Assembly: GCA_036172665.1 (NCBI GenBank)
Contig: CM069876.1
Span: 35,061,001 to 35,125,000, forward strand
DNA length: 64,000 nt
DNA from: Prosopocoilus inquinatus
Taxonomy: Eukaryota; Arthropoda; Insecta; Coleoptera; Lucanidae
Direction: 5' to 3'
This document shows positions 1 through 9,910 of the stretch, in pieces. Below the pieces are notes generated by a model. That model made no database searches. It was not told where the DNA came from and worked only from the letters and a program-made list of their open reading frames with translations. The position numbers were made by a program, and so were the translations under genes. Position 1 is the stretch's first letter, and every line of letters starts with the position of its first letter.

Positions 1-1261
1 ACAAATGAGGAAACTGTGCCTTATATTTTTTTAAAACTTGGTACAGTTTTCTTTTTTATTAAAAAGAAACATTCGAGTTACAATTGGGTAAACTACTTTT
101 GGGCCCGTGTACTCTTATGATAAAGAGTGATCGTGAAAAACAAAATCTGCGTTTTTCATTCATACCACCGTCGTAATGACTTCGGACTAATTTGATTTAT
201 CGAGGGAAGTTGTTCGAGTTGTAAGATTAGGCAATTCTGTAAACCAATCGTGCGAAGTGTAGGAAGAAAGAAGATCATAAGTTGCTTTTTGGTTATTCAG
301 TGAGCTAAATAATAGTCATTTTTCATCACCGAGGAAGTTTTGAAGGCCCACTTTTTTCTCCCAAAGACCTTGTCTGTGGTTACACCGCAGAGGTATCAAG
401 TATTCAGAGTTTCACGTCCATTCATTAAAGGTGTGCCATTTTTCGGAAACTGAGAGCCTAATTTATTGACAGCTATTTTAATGGAATGGAAAATTGCAAT
501 AATCCTTATTATTTCATGCTTTGCTACACGTTGGCTTTGATGACAGTACAATTCTTTGGTTCGGGCTTTAGTTAAAGCTTCGTTAGTGCCCAAGAACTCC
601 ACCGCACTCTCCTTGATCAACCTTCTTATGCTTGACAGCGCAAACTATCATCTCAATTTAGATCAAAAATCGTCGGTTAGATGTCCCAGTAGTCTGAATT
701 TTTTGACAGCTGTCAAGTTAATAGAGATGTGATTGTGGTAATTTTGTTTTCTACAATCGTCCTTTGTCAAAAACGATGTGATCAACAATATTGTACAACT
801 AACTGTAAAAAGAATTTTGATTTGTTTCACCGGAGACGAACTTAAAGTGCCTTATTAAAAACTAATTGATAACTCTTTTCAAAACCGTTCCACTGATTTC
901 TTTTTCTTACAGTACGATACAAGAGTACAAATTTTTTTCACACGCTTCCACTTCGTGAAATATCTTCGACGCTACATACTTTAAATAAATAAATACCTGT
1001 ACGCCGTATACAATTGCAGGTAACTTACATCTAATAGCGTTTTCGATTGGGGTGCACTAAGTGCACTGAGTGTATCTCCATCTCATTTTATTCCACGAGG
1101 TTAAAATAAGATGAAGATGCACTCAGTGCACATAGTGCATGCCAATCGAAAGCGCTATAAAATAACTAAATAAAAAAGAAACACCGTTACCTAGTAGCAG
1201 TTCATACGTTCATACGAACAACAATAAATAATAGAGTATTACGATTATGTTTATGATTGAT
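1..1261. other. No gene seen; left flank with one MITE
   Basis: No lola-type exon, RNA gene or long frame is visible. The stretch is AT-rich and non-coding. It contains the foldback element at 1034-1158 and a 14-bp perfect palindrome centred on a CAGCTG E-box (703-716), which could be chance. It lies downstream of T1, the last exon of the array in this window; further exons may lie beyond the left edge. Confidence 0.5.
1034..1158. mobile_element. MITE-like foldback element, family 1 copy A
   Basis: The ends are inverted copies of each other: TAGCG-TTTTCGATTGG on the left and its near complement on the right. Just inside lies TGCACT..GTGCACTGAGTG, also inverted. No coding capacity. A second copy lies at 47039-47138 with the same ends and inner motif, so this is a dispersed non-autonomous DNA element and not a one-off hairpin. 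The superfamily is not clear. Confidence 0.7.
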
Positions 1262-1491
1262 CTACTGCCTCCGATTGGTGAGGATCGCAGCGAACTCGCT
1301 CTTCTTCTCCTTGTGCCTCGCGAGCAAGTGCATAGTGAAATGTATCTTTTGTTTGCCCTTATAGGGGCAGTACGAGCACTTGAACTGGGGCTCTTTTCCG
1401 CACTCCCATCTCAGATGGTTGTACAGGGAAGACTTGCGCTTGTACACTCGCCTGCACACTGTGCAAATGAACGCAGTGTCCACCAGATTAT
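1262..1491 (-). CDS. lola: lola alternative 3'-terminal exon T1 (C2HC + C2H2 finger pair)
   Basis: The exon starts after acceptor TTTACAG at 1492-1493 and encodes 75 residues plus TAG. Knuckle 1 is CTVC-X12-HLRWEC (CX2C-X12-HX4C). Finger 2 is CSYC-X12-HLLARH. The conserved turn ECGKEPQF joins them. The two bases before the first whole codon are AT, so the split codon would be Asp if the constant exon ends in G. A 17-residue basic tail follows finger 2. As a lola isoform end it would provide the sequence-specific DNA contact of a nuclear BTB regulator. It is the most distal exon seen here. No AATAAA is close to the stop. Confidence 0.88.
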
Positions 1492-1688
1492 CTGTAAAAT
1501 AAACCATGTAAAACAGACACAAACAAAAACGAATCGATTCATAACTATTAGTAGTCCAAGCGAGGTATATTTACATTTATGCCTTAAACTTACCACAAGA
1601 AGAAAATTTTAATGTACAACAGAAATTAAACCGATGGTGTCACTGTTGTTTGGCAAAACGAAGTTTTGATTTGTCTAAGGGTATAAGT

Positions 1689-1755
1689 CTCAGTGGCGCA
1701 GTGGTTAGTGCGGTGGTCTACCAAGCTACTGGATAGGCGGTTCAAACCCGAAGCC
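1689..1755 (+). repeat. tRNA-derived SINE head, copy 1
   Basis: An A-box-like stretch (TGGCGCAGTGGTTAGTGC from 1694) and a B-box-like GGTTCAAACCC (1739-1749) have tRNA-like spacing, but there is no cloverleaf acceptor stem, so this is not a working tRNA gene. A related head at 42853-42915 shares the CGGTGGTTAGTG-type A box, which suggests one SINE family. The 3' body is not delimited. Confidence 0.55.
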
Positions 1756-2094
1756 CAACTCGTTTTCTCGGTGTTGATAAATAGCGAATCACAAAGGCGT
1801 CCTCGACGTGCCCTTTCGAAATCTTACTCAAGCAACTTAAAGGCAAACACAATTTAAAGAATTCCCATTGCTGAAATATGTTAACACTAAAGGATAGCTC
1901 AAGATATCTATGGAAATCCTTAAGCTTAACCAAATAATACATGTGTGGATGGATGTATGTAGTTGAAGCCACACAGTTTTGCGAAGCATTTTCCTTTAAG
2001 GGCACCAACTTGGATTTCACTTTCCATCTTATTAAAATATGACGATTTTACTTAAAAAATAGGAGTAATGAGTAAGACAGACGTTGTTCATGCA

Positions 2095-2182
2095 ATCACC
2101 AGAGAGTCTATAATTTATGCACTTTATCATCGACGACTTGCATGAGTTAGTAAACTGCATAAATTGTAGACTGTCTGGTGAT
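2095..2182. mobile_element. Short foldback (MITE-like) element
   Basis: Two 27-bp arms (2095-2121 and 2156-2182) are inverted copies, with 25 of 27 positions matching by eye. The outer sequence is ATCACCAGA and the loop is about 34 bp. No coding capacity and no target duplication identified. Confidence 0.6.
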
Positions 2183-2360
2183 CACTTCACTGTCGGTCTA
2201 GCACCCAATAAATTTGTCTCACCCTGAAAGAACTTTGATTAAATAAAGCAATTGTAGAGTAATATGGTTTTATATAACTTGTAGGTGTATAATTTTAAAG
2301 CCCTCTAAATATCCCTTTTTTTTAAGAAAAACTAATCTGCTCCGCCGCCCCACCCCCCAT

Positions 2361-2644
2361 TCAGATCACTTCGTAATCGTTCTGCTCGTAGTCGAGTTCG
2401 AGTTTGATAGCCGCCTCCTTGCGACGGTGTACCAACGACAGCTTATGCCTCTGCAAGACGTGATGGAACTTGCAAGAGAAATTGCAGATGCCGCAGCGAT
2501 ACTTCGGCTGGATTCCGCACTCGTTCTTCAGGTGCGTGTAGACGGAGGTCTTGTACTTGTACAGCTTGTTACAGTTCGGACAGACGAACTCGCCCTTCCA
2601 GTTCTGTCTTATTTTCCTGTCGCCGGATTTGCGCGATCTCCTGC
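2361..2644 (-). CDS. lola: lola alternative 3'-terminal exon T2 (finger pair, long acidic tail)
   Basis: The exon follows acceptor TTTTTAG (CT at 2645-2646), split bases GC, and encodes 93 residues to TGA; it has no internal ATG start and is only readable from the acceptor. A basic linker of about 21 residues (RRSRKSGDRK) precedes CPNC-X12-HLKNEC. Finger 2 is CGIC-X12-HKLSLVH, HX5H instead of the usual HX4H. The turn is ECGIQPKY, without the usual CGK. The tail ends in an acidic stretch (LELDYEQNDYEVI). The length is above the array average because of linker and tail. Confidence 0.87.
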
Positions 2645-3552
2645 CTAAAAAGAGACGACGTCAGTACGAGCGAAAAACTCATCGGCAAGAAGTCGGTGAA
2701 AAAAAAAAGAAAAACTTCTTGGAAATCATCGAAACAACAAAACAGAAATTTGCGAAAAATAAGTTTTTATTTTGCATTAACATACACGTCCTAGTTGATA
2801 GCTAAAATAAATTAAAGTATATACAGGGTATTACCGAACGTGGTCATTTATTGAAACTGCGCGATCAATGTTGCGTGGTCAACAATGTTTTTGATTTACT
2901 TCGTTAATAAATGACAGATGTTATTAGTAACATCTCCTGTATTTAAGACTAGATTCAGTAAAGATGTTTGGGCGATATCCAGGCCCTATCTACACCATAT
3001 ACATCGAAGTCTAATGTTTTGATGGATACTGTATACTTATATAAAACCAGTACCATTTCAATGTGTTAATTAAACTGCGAGTTAAGATTGGAATTATGGT
3101 TCAGTCCTGGAATGTGTAGATACTTGCAGTCATAACAACGGTCATCAAAATGTGCTGTGCGAACCTGAGAATATGGCCCTTGAAGCTAAATGGCAGGACT
3201 TTCTTAATCGCCATAGACTTCAAAACCTTCTGCAACATCACCAGTAAGTTTGCTGACATGCGATGAAGACAAAAAAAAATGTGACTTGTTAAATAAAATC
3301 CGCAGGACTTTCTTAATCCCCACAGTCTCTTATTCCCCATTCACTCCTTAATCACCATCAGAAATCTTGCTGATAGACGATGGAGAAAAAAAAATGTTTG
3401 AGGACGGGATCTCTAATAATAAATATACCTCAATTAAACTAAGACAAGACAGAGAATTTCCTAAATTAAAATCTAAATTCTTTAGCATTTCGATAAATCA
3501 TTTGGAGAAGGTAACTAACCACAAACGAATAAATTATAAATCGATTTTAGAG
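2645..3552. other. Inter-exon stretch T3-T2, partly a local tandem duplication
   Basis: No gene. A block near 3188-3290 recurs at about 3295-3400 with an offset near 107 bp (shared GCAGGACTTTCTTAATC and a later GATGGAGA/GATGAAGAC plus A-run), so part of the spacer is a decayed direct duplication. A TACAGGGTATTACC piece near 2822 resembles common insect transposon ends, but no partner end was found. Confidence 0.4.
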
Positions 3553-3788
3553 CTAGATTTTCAGCTCGACTTGTTCCTCCTTGGCCTGATGCATCTGCAT
3601 ATGCCTCTTCAGATGATGCCTGTAATAAAAGACAGCGTCGCATCTTTCGCAAACGAAACTGGGCATTTTCCCGCAGGAAAACCGCAGGTGATTGTACCTG
3701 GACTTCCTGCTTTTGTAACTTTTGCCGCAGTTTCCGCAGGGGTACTCGCTCTTGTCTTTACGCCCGGATTTTCTTCCTCCTCCTCGCC
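3553..3788 (-). CDS. lola: lola alternative 3'-terminal exon T3 (finger pair, Arg/Gly/Lys linker)
   Basis: The acceptor is TTTGCAG (CT at 3789-3790) with split bases GG, followed by 77 residues. The linker RGGGRKSGRKDKSE is strongly basic and could act as a nuclear localisation or AT-hook-like DNA-contact segment (inference). Knuckle 1 is CGNC-X12-HLRFSC, with Ser in place of the usual Glu before the last Cys. Finger 2 is CERC-X12-HMQMH, a shorter HX3H end. The tail AKEEQVELKI is short and mixed-charge. A longer upstream frame reads into the intron and is not used here. Confidence 0.87.
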
Positions 3789-4094
3789 CTGCAAACACAA
3801 GGAACGGTTACAAACCGGAACTTCAGGGCGCGGGGCAGACTGAGACTTCAATACCTGCCTTGCAAACACATGTAAGTCGACGCATGCTTTATTACCAAAC
3901 TCAAAAAAAGAAAGGTGCTAGCTACAAATACAAACTTAGTTTAATACTGGCGATCTGATTATAACTTACAGGGTGATTTAATTATTTATGAATTACCTAC
4001 ACCAAATTACAGCCGGTTGTGGAATGGGGATGGAACCACCACATCACAGTTCAATTCTCCCATTGTGATTTCACCTTTTGCACACTATAAACAG
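3789..4094. other. Inter-exon stretch T4-T3, no gene
   Basis: About 300 bp of AT-rich spacer with no frame, repeat or RNA gene that I can support. An ACAGGGTGATTTAA piece near 3969 resembles insect transposon ends, but no inverted partner was seen. Confidence 0.35.
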
Positions 4095-4348
4095 TCAATA
4101 ATTTTTAAAGTCTTCCTCACTGTGGTACCGTTGGAAACAGTCGCCGGGGTGGAGTCCCGGCTTTCGCGAGCAAGTCTTGCACTGGTAAACGGTTTCACGT
4201 CTTCCCCCTTTGACCTTGCGGTTGCTGCACACCGCACAGTCCTTCGACTTCGTCGACTTCCAGATTATGTGCAGCTTGCCGTTCAGTCTTTCAATTTGGT
4301 CACTTATGGTGAACCGCCCAAATTTTCGAATTGGGGCCTCCTCGTTAC
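4095..4348 (-). CDS. lola: Alternative 3' exon T4 encoding a piggyBac-transposase cysteine-rich domain
   Basis: The acceptor GTTTTAG (CT at 4349-4350, with a CTAAC branch-like site just upstream) opens an 83-residue frame with split bases GT, the same phase as every lola exon here. It lacks the lola finger pair. It has the C-terminal zinc-binding domain typical of piggyBac-like transposases: an IERLNGK lead-in, CAVC (37-40), GGRRETVYQ, CKTC (56-59), PGLHPGDC (63-70) and FQRYHS with His75. In the autonomous family this domain follows the DDE catalytic core and binds transposon ends. No catalytic core is visible up to T5. Likely an exonised transposase fragment giving a BTB-transposase-domain isoform. 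The alternative is a dead fragment with a chance acceptor. The domain call is firm; its use by lola is inferred. Confidence 0.68.
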
Positions 4349-4826
4349 CTAAAACAAGAGTTAGAGTTTTTGATTTGGGCACTCGGTTCTTGCAAATTGC
4401 AAAAGGGAGGAAAACAAAGCCAAAATGTTGCGGCCTATTTTAATATCTTCAAAAGTCACTTCACTCATCAATCAGTTAGGCTTTAAAGATGGTCATAGGA
4501 GAAGGGTTTGATGTGACCACCATGTCCTCGTTGATCCTCGTTGATTTAAGCAAAATTGCTTTTAAGCATACAAATGAGATTGGAATTTTAAATTAAATGA
4601 ACCAATAATTTTTCTTCATTTGGCCCTAGATGTACATAGATGGCAGAGGTACGTACATGTAAGTGTGCAGTTACCCTTTTTGAGCTTGTAAAAAACATCT
4701 CCCCCCTGTTTATTTAGGCACCGATTAAAATATCTTGGTTACATGAGTTTTATTTGAAAACACATAGTATAAACAGATCATCATCATCATCATCATCACG
4801 ATCATCAGGTTCACAATTGAGCTTGA
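4349..4826. other. Inter-exon stretch T5-T4, no gene
   Basis: No piggyBac catalytic domain or terminal repeats were recognised here, which is where the rest of a transposase would lie for T4. A short ATC microsatellite sits at about 4779-4806. AATAAA for T5 (minus strand) is at 4749-4754. Confidence 0.45.
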
Positions 4827-5080
4827 TCAAAGGAACGCCCTTATGGTTTTGTAAATGGCGATGAATTCGTCCTTCTTCACCGAATGTAGGCGAAGGACGT
4901 GTCCGTGCAAGTTGTACTTTTGTTTCGTGGTGTAGACACAGTAGGGGCACTTAAATACGAACCGTCTTCCGCACTCGTATTTCAGGTGGCGGGTCACGGA
5001 ACACCGGTTTTGGTACAGTTTCAGGCACTTCGGGCACGCGAACCCCTCGATTTCCGGTCTCGGTTTCCACCTGTGAAAGC
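4827..5080 (-). CDS. lola: lola alternative 3'-terminal exon T5 (finger pair)
   Basis: It begins after CTTTTCAG (CT at 5081-5082), split bases GC, and runs 83 residues to TGA. The linker FHRWKPRPEIEG leads to CPKC-X12-HLKYEC. The turn is CGRRFVFKC, without the Lys-Glu-Pro of most exons. Finger 2 is CPYC-X12-HVLRLH. The tail is hydrophobic and basic, about 19 residues. AATAAA lies 73 nt past the stop at 4749-4754, which supports this being a true terminal exon. A plus-strand frame over the same bases is the antisense shadow. Confidence 0.88.
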
Positions 5081-5334
5081 CTGAAAAGCGTCAAGCGTTT
5101 ATTTATGTGTGCCGGAGGCCGCGCGGAGGTTTCCTTTTACTTACTTAAGAAAGAGAGAAAAACAAGTCCAGAAAATTATAAACAGAGGAAAGAAAACTGT
5201 GCCGTTCCAAATTAATTATAATTTATGCAATTTATGTATGAAGTGCTCATTTAAAAAAAAATTGGCAAGTACCTTTGAATTTTTCATAACTTTATAAAGC
5301 AGAGTTGCGTTCGAAAACTGCACCCTCGACTACC

Positions 5335-5438
5335 TCACTATCGATTTCTAACTTACTCAGTCTCATCTGCTTCAAGAAGCACAAGACTTCTTGAAACGAA
5401 ACAGCGAGACGCAAAATAAGTTAAAAATCGAGTGTGAG
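5335..5438. mobile_element. Foldback (MITE-like) element
   Basis: Arms of about 22 bp (5335-5356, 5417-5438) are inverted copies: CTCACTATCGATTTCTAACT against a right arm that reads CTCACACTCGATTTTTAACT on the other strand. A smaller inner hairpin (CTTCAAGAAG with CTTCTTGAA) sits in the middle. No coding potential. Confidence 0.55.
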
Positions 5439-6299
5439 AAAGATGCGGTCACACGTCCACGATGCACTCGAGAATGTTGTTCTTGAACACACCCTAAGCC
5501 ACTTTAAGTTGTCCTGTTAGGTTTCGAGCGAGATCCCTTTCTCATTCTATCTTCTTTGAAAAATCAAAACGAACTTCATGAATTCTTCAATTGAACACTC
5601 GTTAGTTTGTACGATACTTACGGAACTTTATGGTACATTTCCCATCACTCTCCTTTATGAAGTACGTATTTAGTTTCTTCAAATTCCAAATAAAATATAA
5701 AACAATATTTTTCTTAGAGGCAGAACTCTATAGGCCAGACAGTTTAGTATATACAGGGGGATTCGGGTTTCGGATATCTAGGGTGATAATTTTTTTTCTT
5801 TTTAGAATTTCGTAGAATTTCAGACTTTAACCGTAAGATTCGCCACTTACTTTTGTCTCCGTGCTTAAGGAAAGCACGTTCCTTTTATCCCTCACGGTCT
5901 TTCAAAGATACATAAGGCTTTGCCATAACGTCCTCAAGAAGTCGACAAGTTGAACTGAAAATTCATCTAACTACAGCATACCTTAACGGAAATAGAACAG
6001 AGCTGGGCTAAAAATATTTATTAGGGTACCATTCAATTAAAAATAAAGAAGAAAGCCTGAAGGGCTCGGCTAATAATCAATAGAAGGCAAAGAAGGGAGA
6101 AGGAAATATGAAATCGGCACATGCAAATCAATAGTGTACTTTCGACAACAAGAAGAAAATAAAAAAGACCTAGCCAATAACCAAAGAAGGATGTAATGGC
6201 AGCAATAAACGAAGAAAGGAACAGTATTGTTATCAACAAAAAAAGAAAAGGGGAAGATTTAGTTTAACTTGAAGGCTTCCGCTGCCGTCGTCCATGCTT

Positions 6300-6530
6300 G
6301 AATTCATGGCTTCCGGTTGGAACCGCGTGTCTCGGGTTTTCTCGACTGCCAACATTTCGTTCTTCATTGCAAAAGAACTTTCATTGAGACTGTGTCTTAG
6401 TCTCAACGACTAACGAGAAGCAGCAGCAGGATCACCAGCAGTAGCCCTGAGGAAGTTCTGTAACAAAGAACGAAACGTCGGCAGAAGAAAAAATCCGAGA
6501 CACGCGGTTCCAGCAGGAAGCCTAGAATTC
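6300..6530. mobile_element. Inverted-repeat element with hammerhead-like core
   Basis: The terminal arms are about 36 bp each, starting GAATTC and carrying GGAACCGCGTGTCTCGG on the left with its complement on the right; about 32 of 36 positions match. The inner sequence is also partly self-complementary. The plus-strand right half contains CTGAGGA, a short GTTC/GAAC stem and GAAACGTC at 6447-6479, the arrangement of a minimal hammerhead ribozyme. See the separate ribozyme entry. Confidence 0.6.
6442..6486 (+). ncRNA. Possible minimal hammerhead ribozyme (weak)
   Basis: Core order matches a hammerhead: CUGAGGA (N7 may be any base), a GUUC..GAAC stem II with a 9-nt loop, GAA, then ACGU that can pair with itself as a two-bp stem III, then C before the cleavage point. 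Stem I has only three clear pairs (GCC with GGC) and the base after CUGAGGA does not pair, so activity is doubtful. This compact form is known from Penelope-like elements. No reverse transcriptase is visible nearby. Confidence 0.35.
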
Positions 6531-6559
6531 AACCAGGGGAGGATTTAACTGAGAATTAA

Positions 6560-7290
6560 AGAGAGTTGTGACAGGAGTAATTGGAGAAGAAAAAACTAAC
6601 AGGAATACTGTCCACGGCACAGAAAAAAACGAGAGAGGCCAAACTAAGAGTAAAAAAATCATAGGTGGAGTAATGAAAATTCCACAAGTTTACAACAAAG
6701 AAAAAAACGAGAAAGGCTAAACTAAAAGTTAAAATTTTAGTTGGAGCAATGAAGAGAAAATAGCATTAAAATATCAAATGAACAACAAAAAAGAAGATGA
6801 GGAACTTTCCCTCAACACTTCCTTAGGTCAAACAATATGAAGTTGTTGCAAAAAAAAAATATTGGACAATCAGATTTGCTTTCCAAACGACCATCAACCA
6901 CAAATAAAAAGAAAAAATATGGAAGGAGGATTAGAACTAAAAAGATAATCCACCTTCCAGATAGATAATAGTTTTAGATTACTGTTGATAGTAGAGCCAA
7001 TAAAAGAAGGAGTAAAAAGTGAGTTTATGGGGAAAAGACTCGAAAATCAAATCAGATTCACGAAGATTAAGGCAATAGCTGAAGAATCTTCTTTTCTTAT
7101 TTGACGAAGATAAAAGAAATTTGGGACATTTGCTGTGCACCAAATGAAGAAGACAAAATCAATGCAGGGTCTTTGTTGATTCAGGCATAAAATCTGGTGG
7201 GGCAATCCCAACTTTGCCTTCAACACTTCCTTGAAGCAAACGACATCGAACCTGCTGCACAAAAAAAGATACTGGCCAATCCGATTTGCT
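6560..7290. repeat. A-rich decayed repeats beside LINE remnant
   Basis: A unit of about 75-80 bp repeats at 6625-6690 and 6699-6765 (both with AACGAGA.AGGC.AAACTA and TTGGAG/GTGGAG cores). A longer motif with CAACACTTCCTT and ATTGGACAATCAGATTTGC recurs near 6815-6885 and 7210-7290. The second copy leads into the LINE remnant, so these may be decayed parts of that element, but I cannot identify a product. Confidence 0.4.
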
Positions 7291-8650
7291 CATACTGAAC
7301 AGACAGTTCAAGAAATACTTGAATCACGTACTTGTTGTTACAAATAATTACACTTTAGTGCCAGGGGTGCTAAGAACTTTGCTTTTTTTTGCAAAGTCAC
7401 TCTTACGCATTCAGATACCAAAAGAGGAATGTACTGGGGATCTTATATTTTTTGACGTACAAAAGAAAAAAAGAAGAAAAAAAAACTCTGAAGACGAGGA
7501 AGCTATGTGCCTGGTCACTCTCGATGTTAAGAATACCATTAATACCGCAAATTGGAACAAAATCAATGAACAGCTCGCTCGAGAAGAGGGAGAGGGGGGT
7601 CTCTCTGCAGTTAAGGAAAATATTGGTAAACTAACCGGACCAAAGGAAGAGTGAGTGAGTGTGGGGCTCGGTATTGGACCCGACCCTGTAGAACGTCCTG
7701 ATGGATGGAGTCCTGAGACTGTCGCTGCCAGAGGGGGCAGAGACAATTGCCTTTGCTGATGATCTTGACATTACGGTCCAAACAAAGGATGGAGAGGAGT
7801 TAGAATATAAATAATAATATAAAGAATCCATGAGGAGATCAGTGAATGGATAAATGGAGCTTTCGCTCGATCCGGAAATAACAGAGATGATTTTGCTGAG
7901 TGGCAACAAAAGTGCCACCAAGAAATCAATGTGGTATTAATGAAAACAGGATTGAATTGAGTAAAACTTGAAAATACTTAGGCATCGTCCTGGATAGGAG
8001 TTTAGACTTCGGAAGCCACGTAAGACATATCAATGCGAAAGCACAAAAGATGGTAACAACCCTGACAAAGACTATGCCAAAGACGCGCGGGGCTGCTGAA
8101 AGTAAACGTAAAATCCGTAGTGGAATCCACAATACTATGCGCAGCCCTGGAACATGGAAAAGAGCAATTTGTGTTCAAAAGAAAAAAAAAGAACAACTAC
8201 GTACTATCCTGCCAACGTATTACAATGATGCAAGTTTGCAGAGCCTATAGAATTGTCTGGATGAAGGTCGTATTGGCACGCATGATTCCAATAGACTTAA
8301 TGGTCCTGGAAAGATGGTAAACTTGGGGTACGAGCCGCGAGGAAAAGGTCAATCTGAGAAATTAAGCAATAGCTTCCTGGCAGGAGAGATGGCTAGGCAC
8401 TTCTTCTGGTCCAAAGCATCTTGGACCAGAAGAATAGAATCATGGCTACTAAAGAAACTCGGCAAAATCACATACCAACCAACCCCGGCGATAAATGATA
8501 TTTTGAAGATTATAAATTTAGACGCAAGCTGGCAGACTCATCCGATTGTTTATGGTAACGAACACGTGGAGTTCACACTTTGAATGACGATGGAATAATG
8601 AAAGAGAGACACATAGACACAACTCCGGGCATCTCCTGAACCTCAATAAG
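7286..8650 (+). pseudogene. Decayed R1/Jockey-like non-LTR retrotransposon (RT region)
   Basis: Pieces of a reverse transcriptase can be followed on the plus strand across several frames. LVTLDVKNTINTANW (about 7515-7556) matches the RT motif usually written LDVKNAFNS. GVLRLSLPEG then FADDL (FADD near 7752-7763) is the catalytic motif block. SLDPEITEMILLSGNKS and LKYLGIVLDRSLDFGSHV follow, then a decayed thumb and C-terminal segment to about 8650. Frame breaks and stops make it non-functional. No ORF1, endonuclease or poly(A) tail was recognised. Clade assignment rests on motif resemblance only. Confidence 0.72.
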
Positions 8651-8846
8651 GGGCAGGCACTGTTTGCAGTCAATTTATAATTTGGTCTATTGTGGGGCAG
8701 AAAGTATTAAAACCGGGCTCCAAGGAACACTGGATACAACACTCGATTACGAGAGTTAAGTGGATCAAAGAGTTTGGATTTGGTTTGAAACATCATTCTG
8801 GGCATATGATGCTACACAATAAAACCTCGGTCTCCTACAGTAGCAG

Positions 8847-9148
8847 TACCGTAAAATAGCGCCCGTAAGTTGGCGTTGAATGACGTCACATAGAACGTGG
8901 TTTGCTAGAAAACCGTCACAGTCATCCAAGAAAACGTAAAAGGTTTCTTAAACGTTCGGAATCCTCTTTTGGTGATTTCTTATTTTCTAAATCTGTTAGG
9001 AACGATAAAATTGAGAGGAATCATTATGAAATATGTAAAATAAACTACACATAGTAGCTTTTCTTGCTTACTTTACGTCAATGTACGTCATTTTTTAAAC
9101 GCTACATAACGTCTTTCACCGTCAAATTACGGTCGCTACTTTACGATA
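8847..9148. mobile_element. Non-autonomous DNA transposon with ~40-bp TIRs
   Basis: The left end (TACCGTAAAATAGCG, then CCGTAAGTTGGCG and GACGT) and the right end read on the other strand (TATCGTAAAGTAGCG, then CCGTAATTTGACG and GACGT) match at about three quarters of 40 positions. The 300-bp length and absence of a frame fit a MITE. The target duplication was not resolved. Confidence 0.6.
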
Positions 9149-9257
9149 CCTTTATCCTAGGATCATGCTATTTTGCAGCTTGAGCAGTCCTCTTACAGAC
9201 TGAGATAATCACTGTTTATTCGGGAATAGTAACGCAGTTGCTACTGAAATAATGTAA

Positions 9258-9319
9258 CAATAAATTTGGATTTGACTCCTAACCACAATTGTGGTTAGGA
9301 ATCAAATCCAAATTTATTG
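9258..9319. repeat. Near-perfect 62-bp palindrome, family shared with 60859-60915
   Basis: Two 31-bp arms with a single mismatch and no loop meet at 9288/9289. The arms carry GGATTTGA-TCCTAACCACAA. A related palindrome at 60859-60915 has the same TTGGATTT.A.CTCCTAACCACA arm, and both copies are followed by CAGTCTCCAATACATT, so they belong to one dispersed family. Confidence 0.7.
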
Positions 9320-9910
9320 TTAGACAATCCACAGTCTCCAATACATTAAATATTGAAATAATTTAAGACAGCGAATGAAATTAATTTGTAAGAAAATATT
9401 TTTAACCTTTAACGGGACACTATTAAAATTGGGAAGAACATTCAACGTTTCACTATCGCCTGATAGCTCCTATAGTTTCACTATGGCTTGAAACCTTCCA
9501 AGATTAAAAACTATTTTCTTACAAATTTCAGAGAACAATTAAAATTAATTTTCTGTTTTTTTTTGTTATTGTCTTTTTACATCCCTACCAGCCCCAAGCT
9601 TTCAAAATATTTTCAAAAGAGCTTGTTTATCTTTTGTCTTATGAACTTAAATGCAGAAAACCCTACAATCCGAAAGAGCTACAAGCTATCTCTTACAGAG
9701 AATTTACATGTACTTAGATAGGATTAGAACCCATACCTATGCCCGTTCCTAACGAAGCGTTATTTCGGCTTTTCATATTAATGCCGACCTCAACGAAAAA
9801 CATACATTTCGTTGAATTATCACTTTTTATTTTTAAAATTGCTTCGAAAGCTCTAATCACAGCATTAAAAAAAATTATTAAACTAAGACTGACATCTATT
9901 AAACAGGTAG

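Larger units (their letters stand above)
1492..2360. other. Inter-exon stretch T2-T1, no gene
   Basis: Spacer between two terminal exons; on the minus strand it is 3' UTR and intergenic-like sequence after T2, and intron before T1. It holds a tRNA-derived SINE head (1689-1755) and a foldback element (2095-2182). Nothing else recognisable. Confidence 0.5.
5081..9910. other. 4.8-kb inter-exon gap T6-T5, transposon-rich
   Basis: No lola-type exon. It holds a foldback at 5335-5438, a 36-bp inverted-repeat element with a ribozyme-like core at 6300-6530, A-rich decayed repeats at 6560-7290, an R1/Jockey-like LINE remnant at 7286-8650, a TIR element at 8847-9148 and a 62-bp palindrome at 9258-9319. 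Between these the sequence is AT-rich with nothing I can name. Confidence 0.5.

Noticed and set aside
703..716. E-box palindrome as a regulatory site
   Set aside because: A single 14-bp palindrome in 64 kb can be chance; no other supporting signal.
1247..1612. Plus-strand open frames opposite many finger exons (also 4899-5084, 46542-46775, 48464-48706 and others)
   Set aside because: They are antisense shadows: the codon bias of the Cys/His/Lys-rich exons leaves the opposite strand free of stops. Their translations show no domain.
1689..1755. Functional tRNA gene
   Set aside because: A- and B-box-like parts are present but no acceptor stem or proper anticodon arm; the same holds for 19322-19385, 23900-23975, 37675-37735 and 42853-42915.
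4349..4826. Rest of a piggyBac transposase upstream of T4
   Set aside because: No catalytic motifs, terminal repeats or TTAA pair were recognised; the interval is AT-rich spacer with a microsatellite.
7411..7921. Ser-rich minus-strand frames at 7411-7746 and 7631-7921
   Set aside because: They lie antisense to the LINE remnant, whose RT motifs read on the plus strand.
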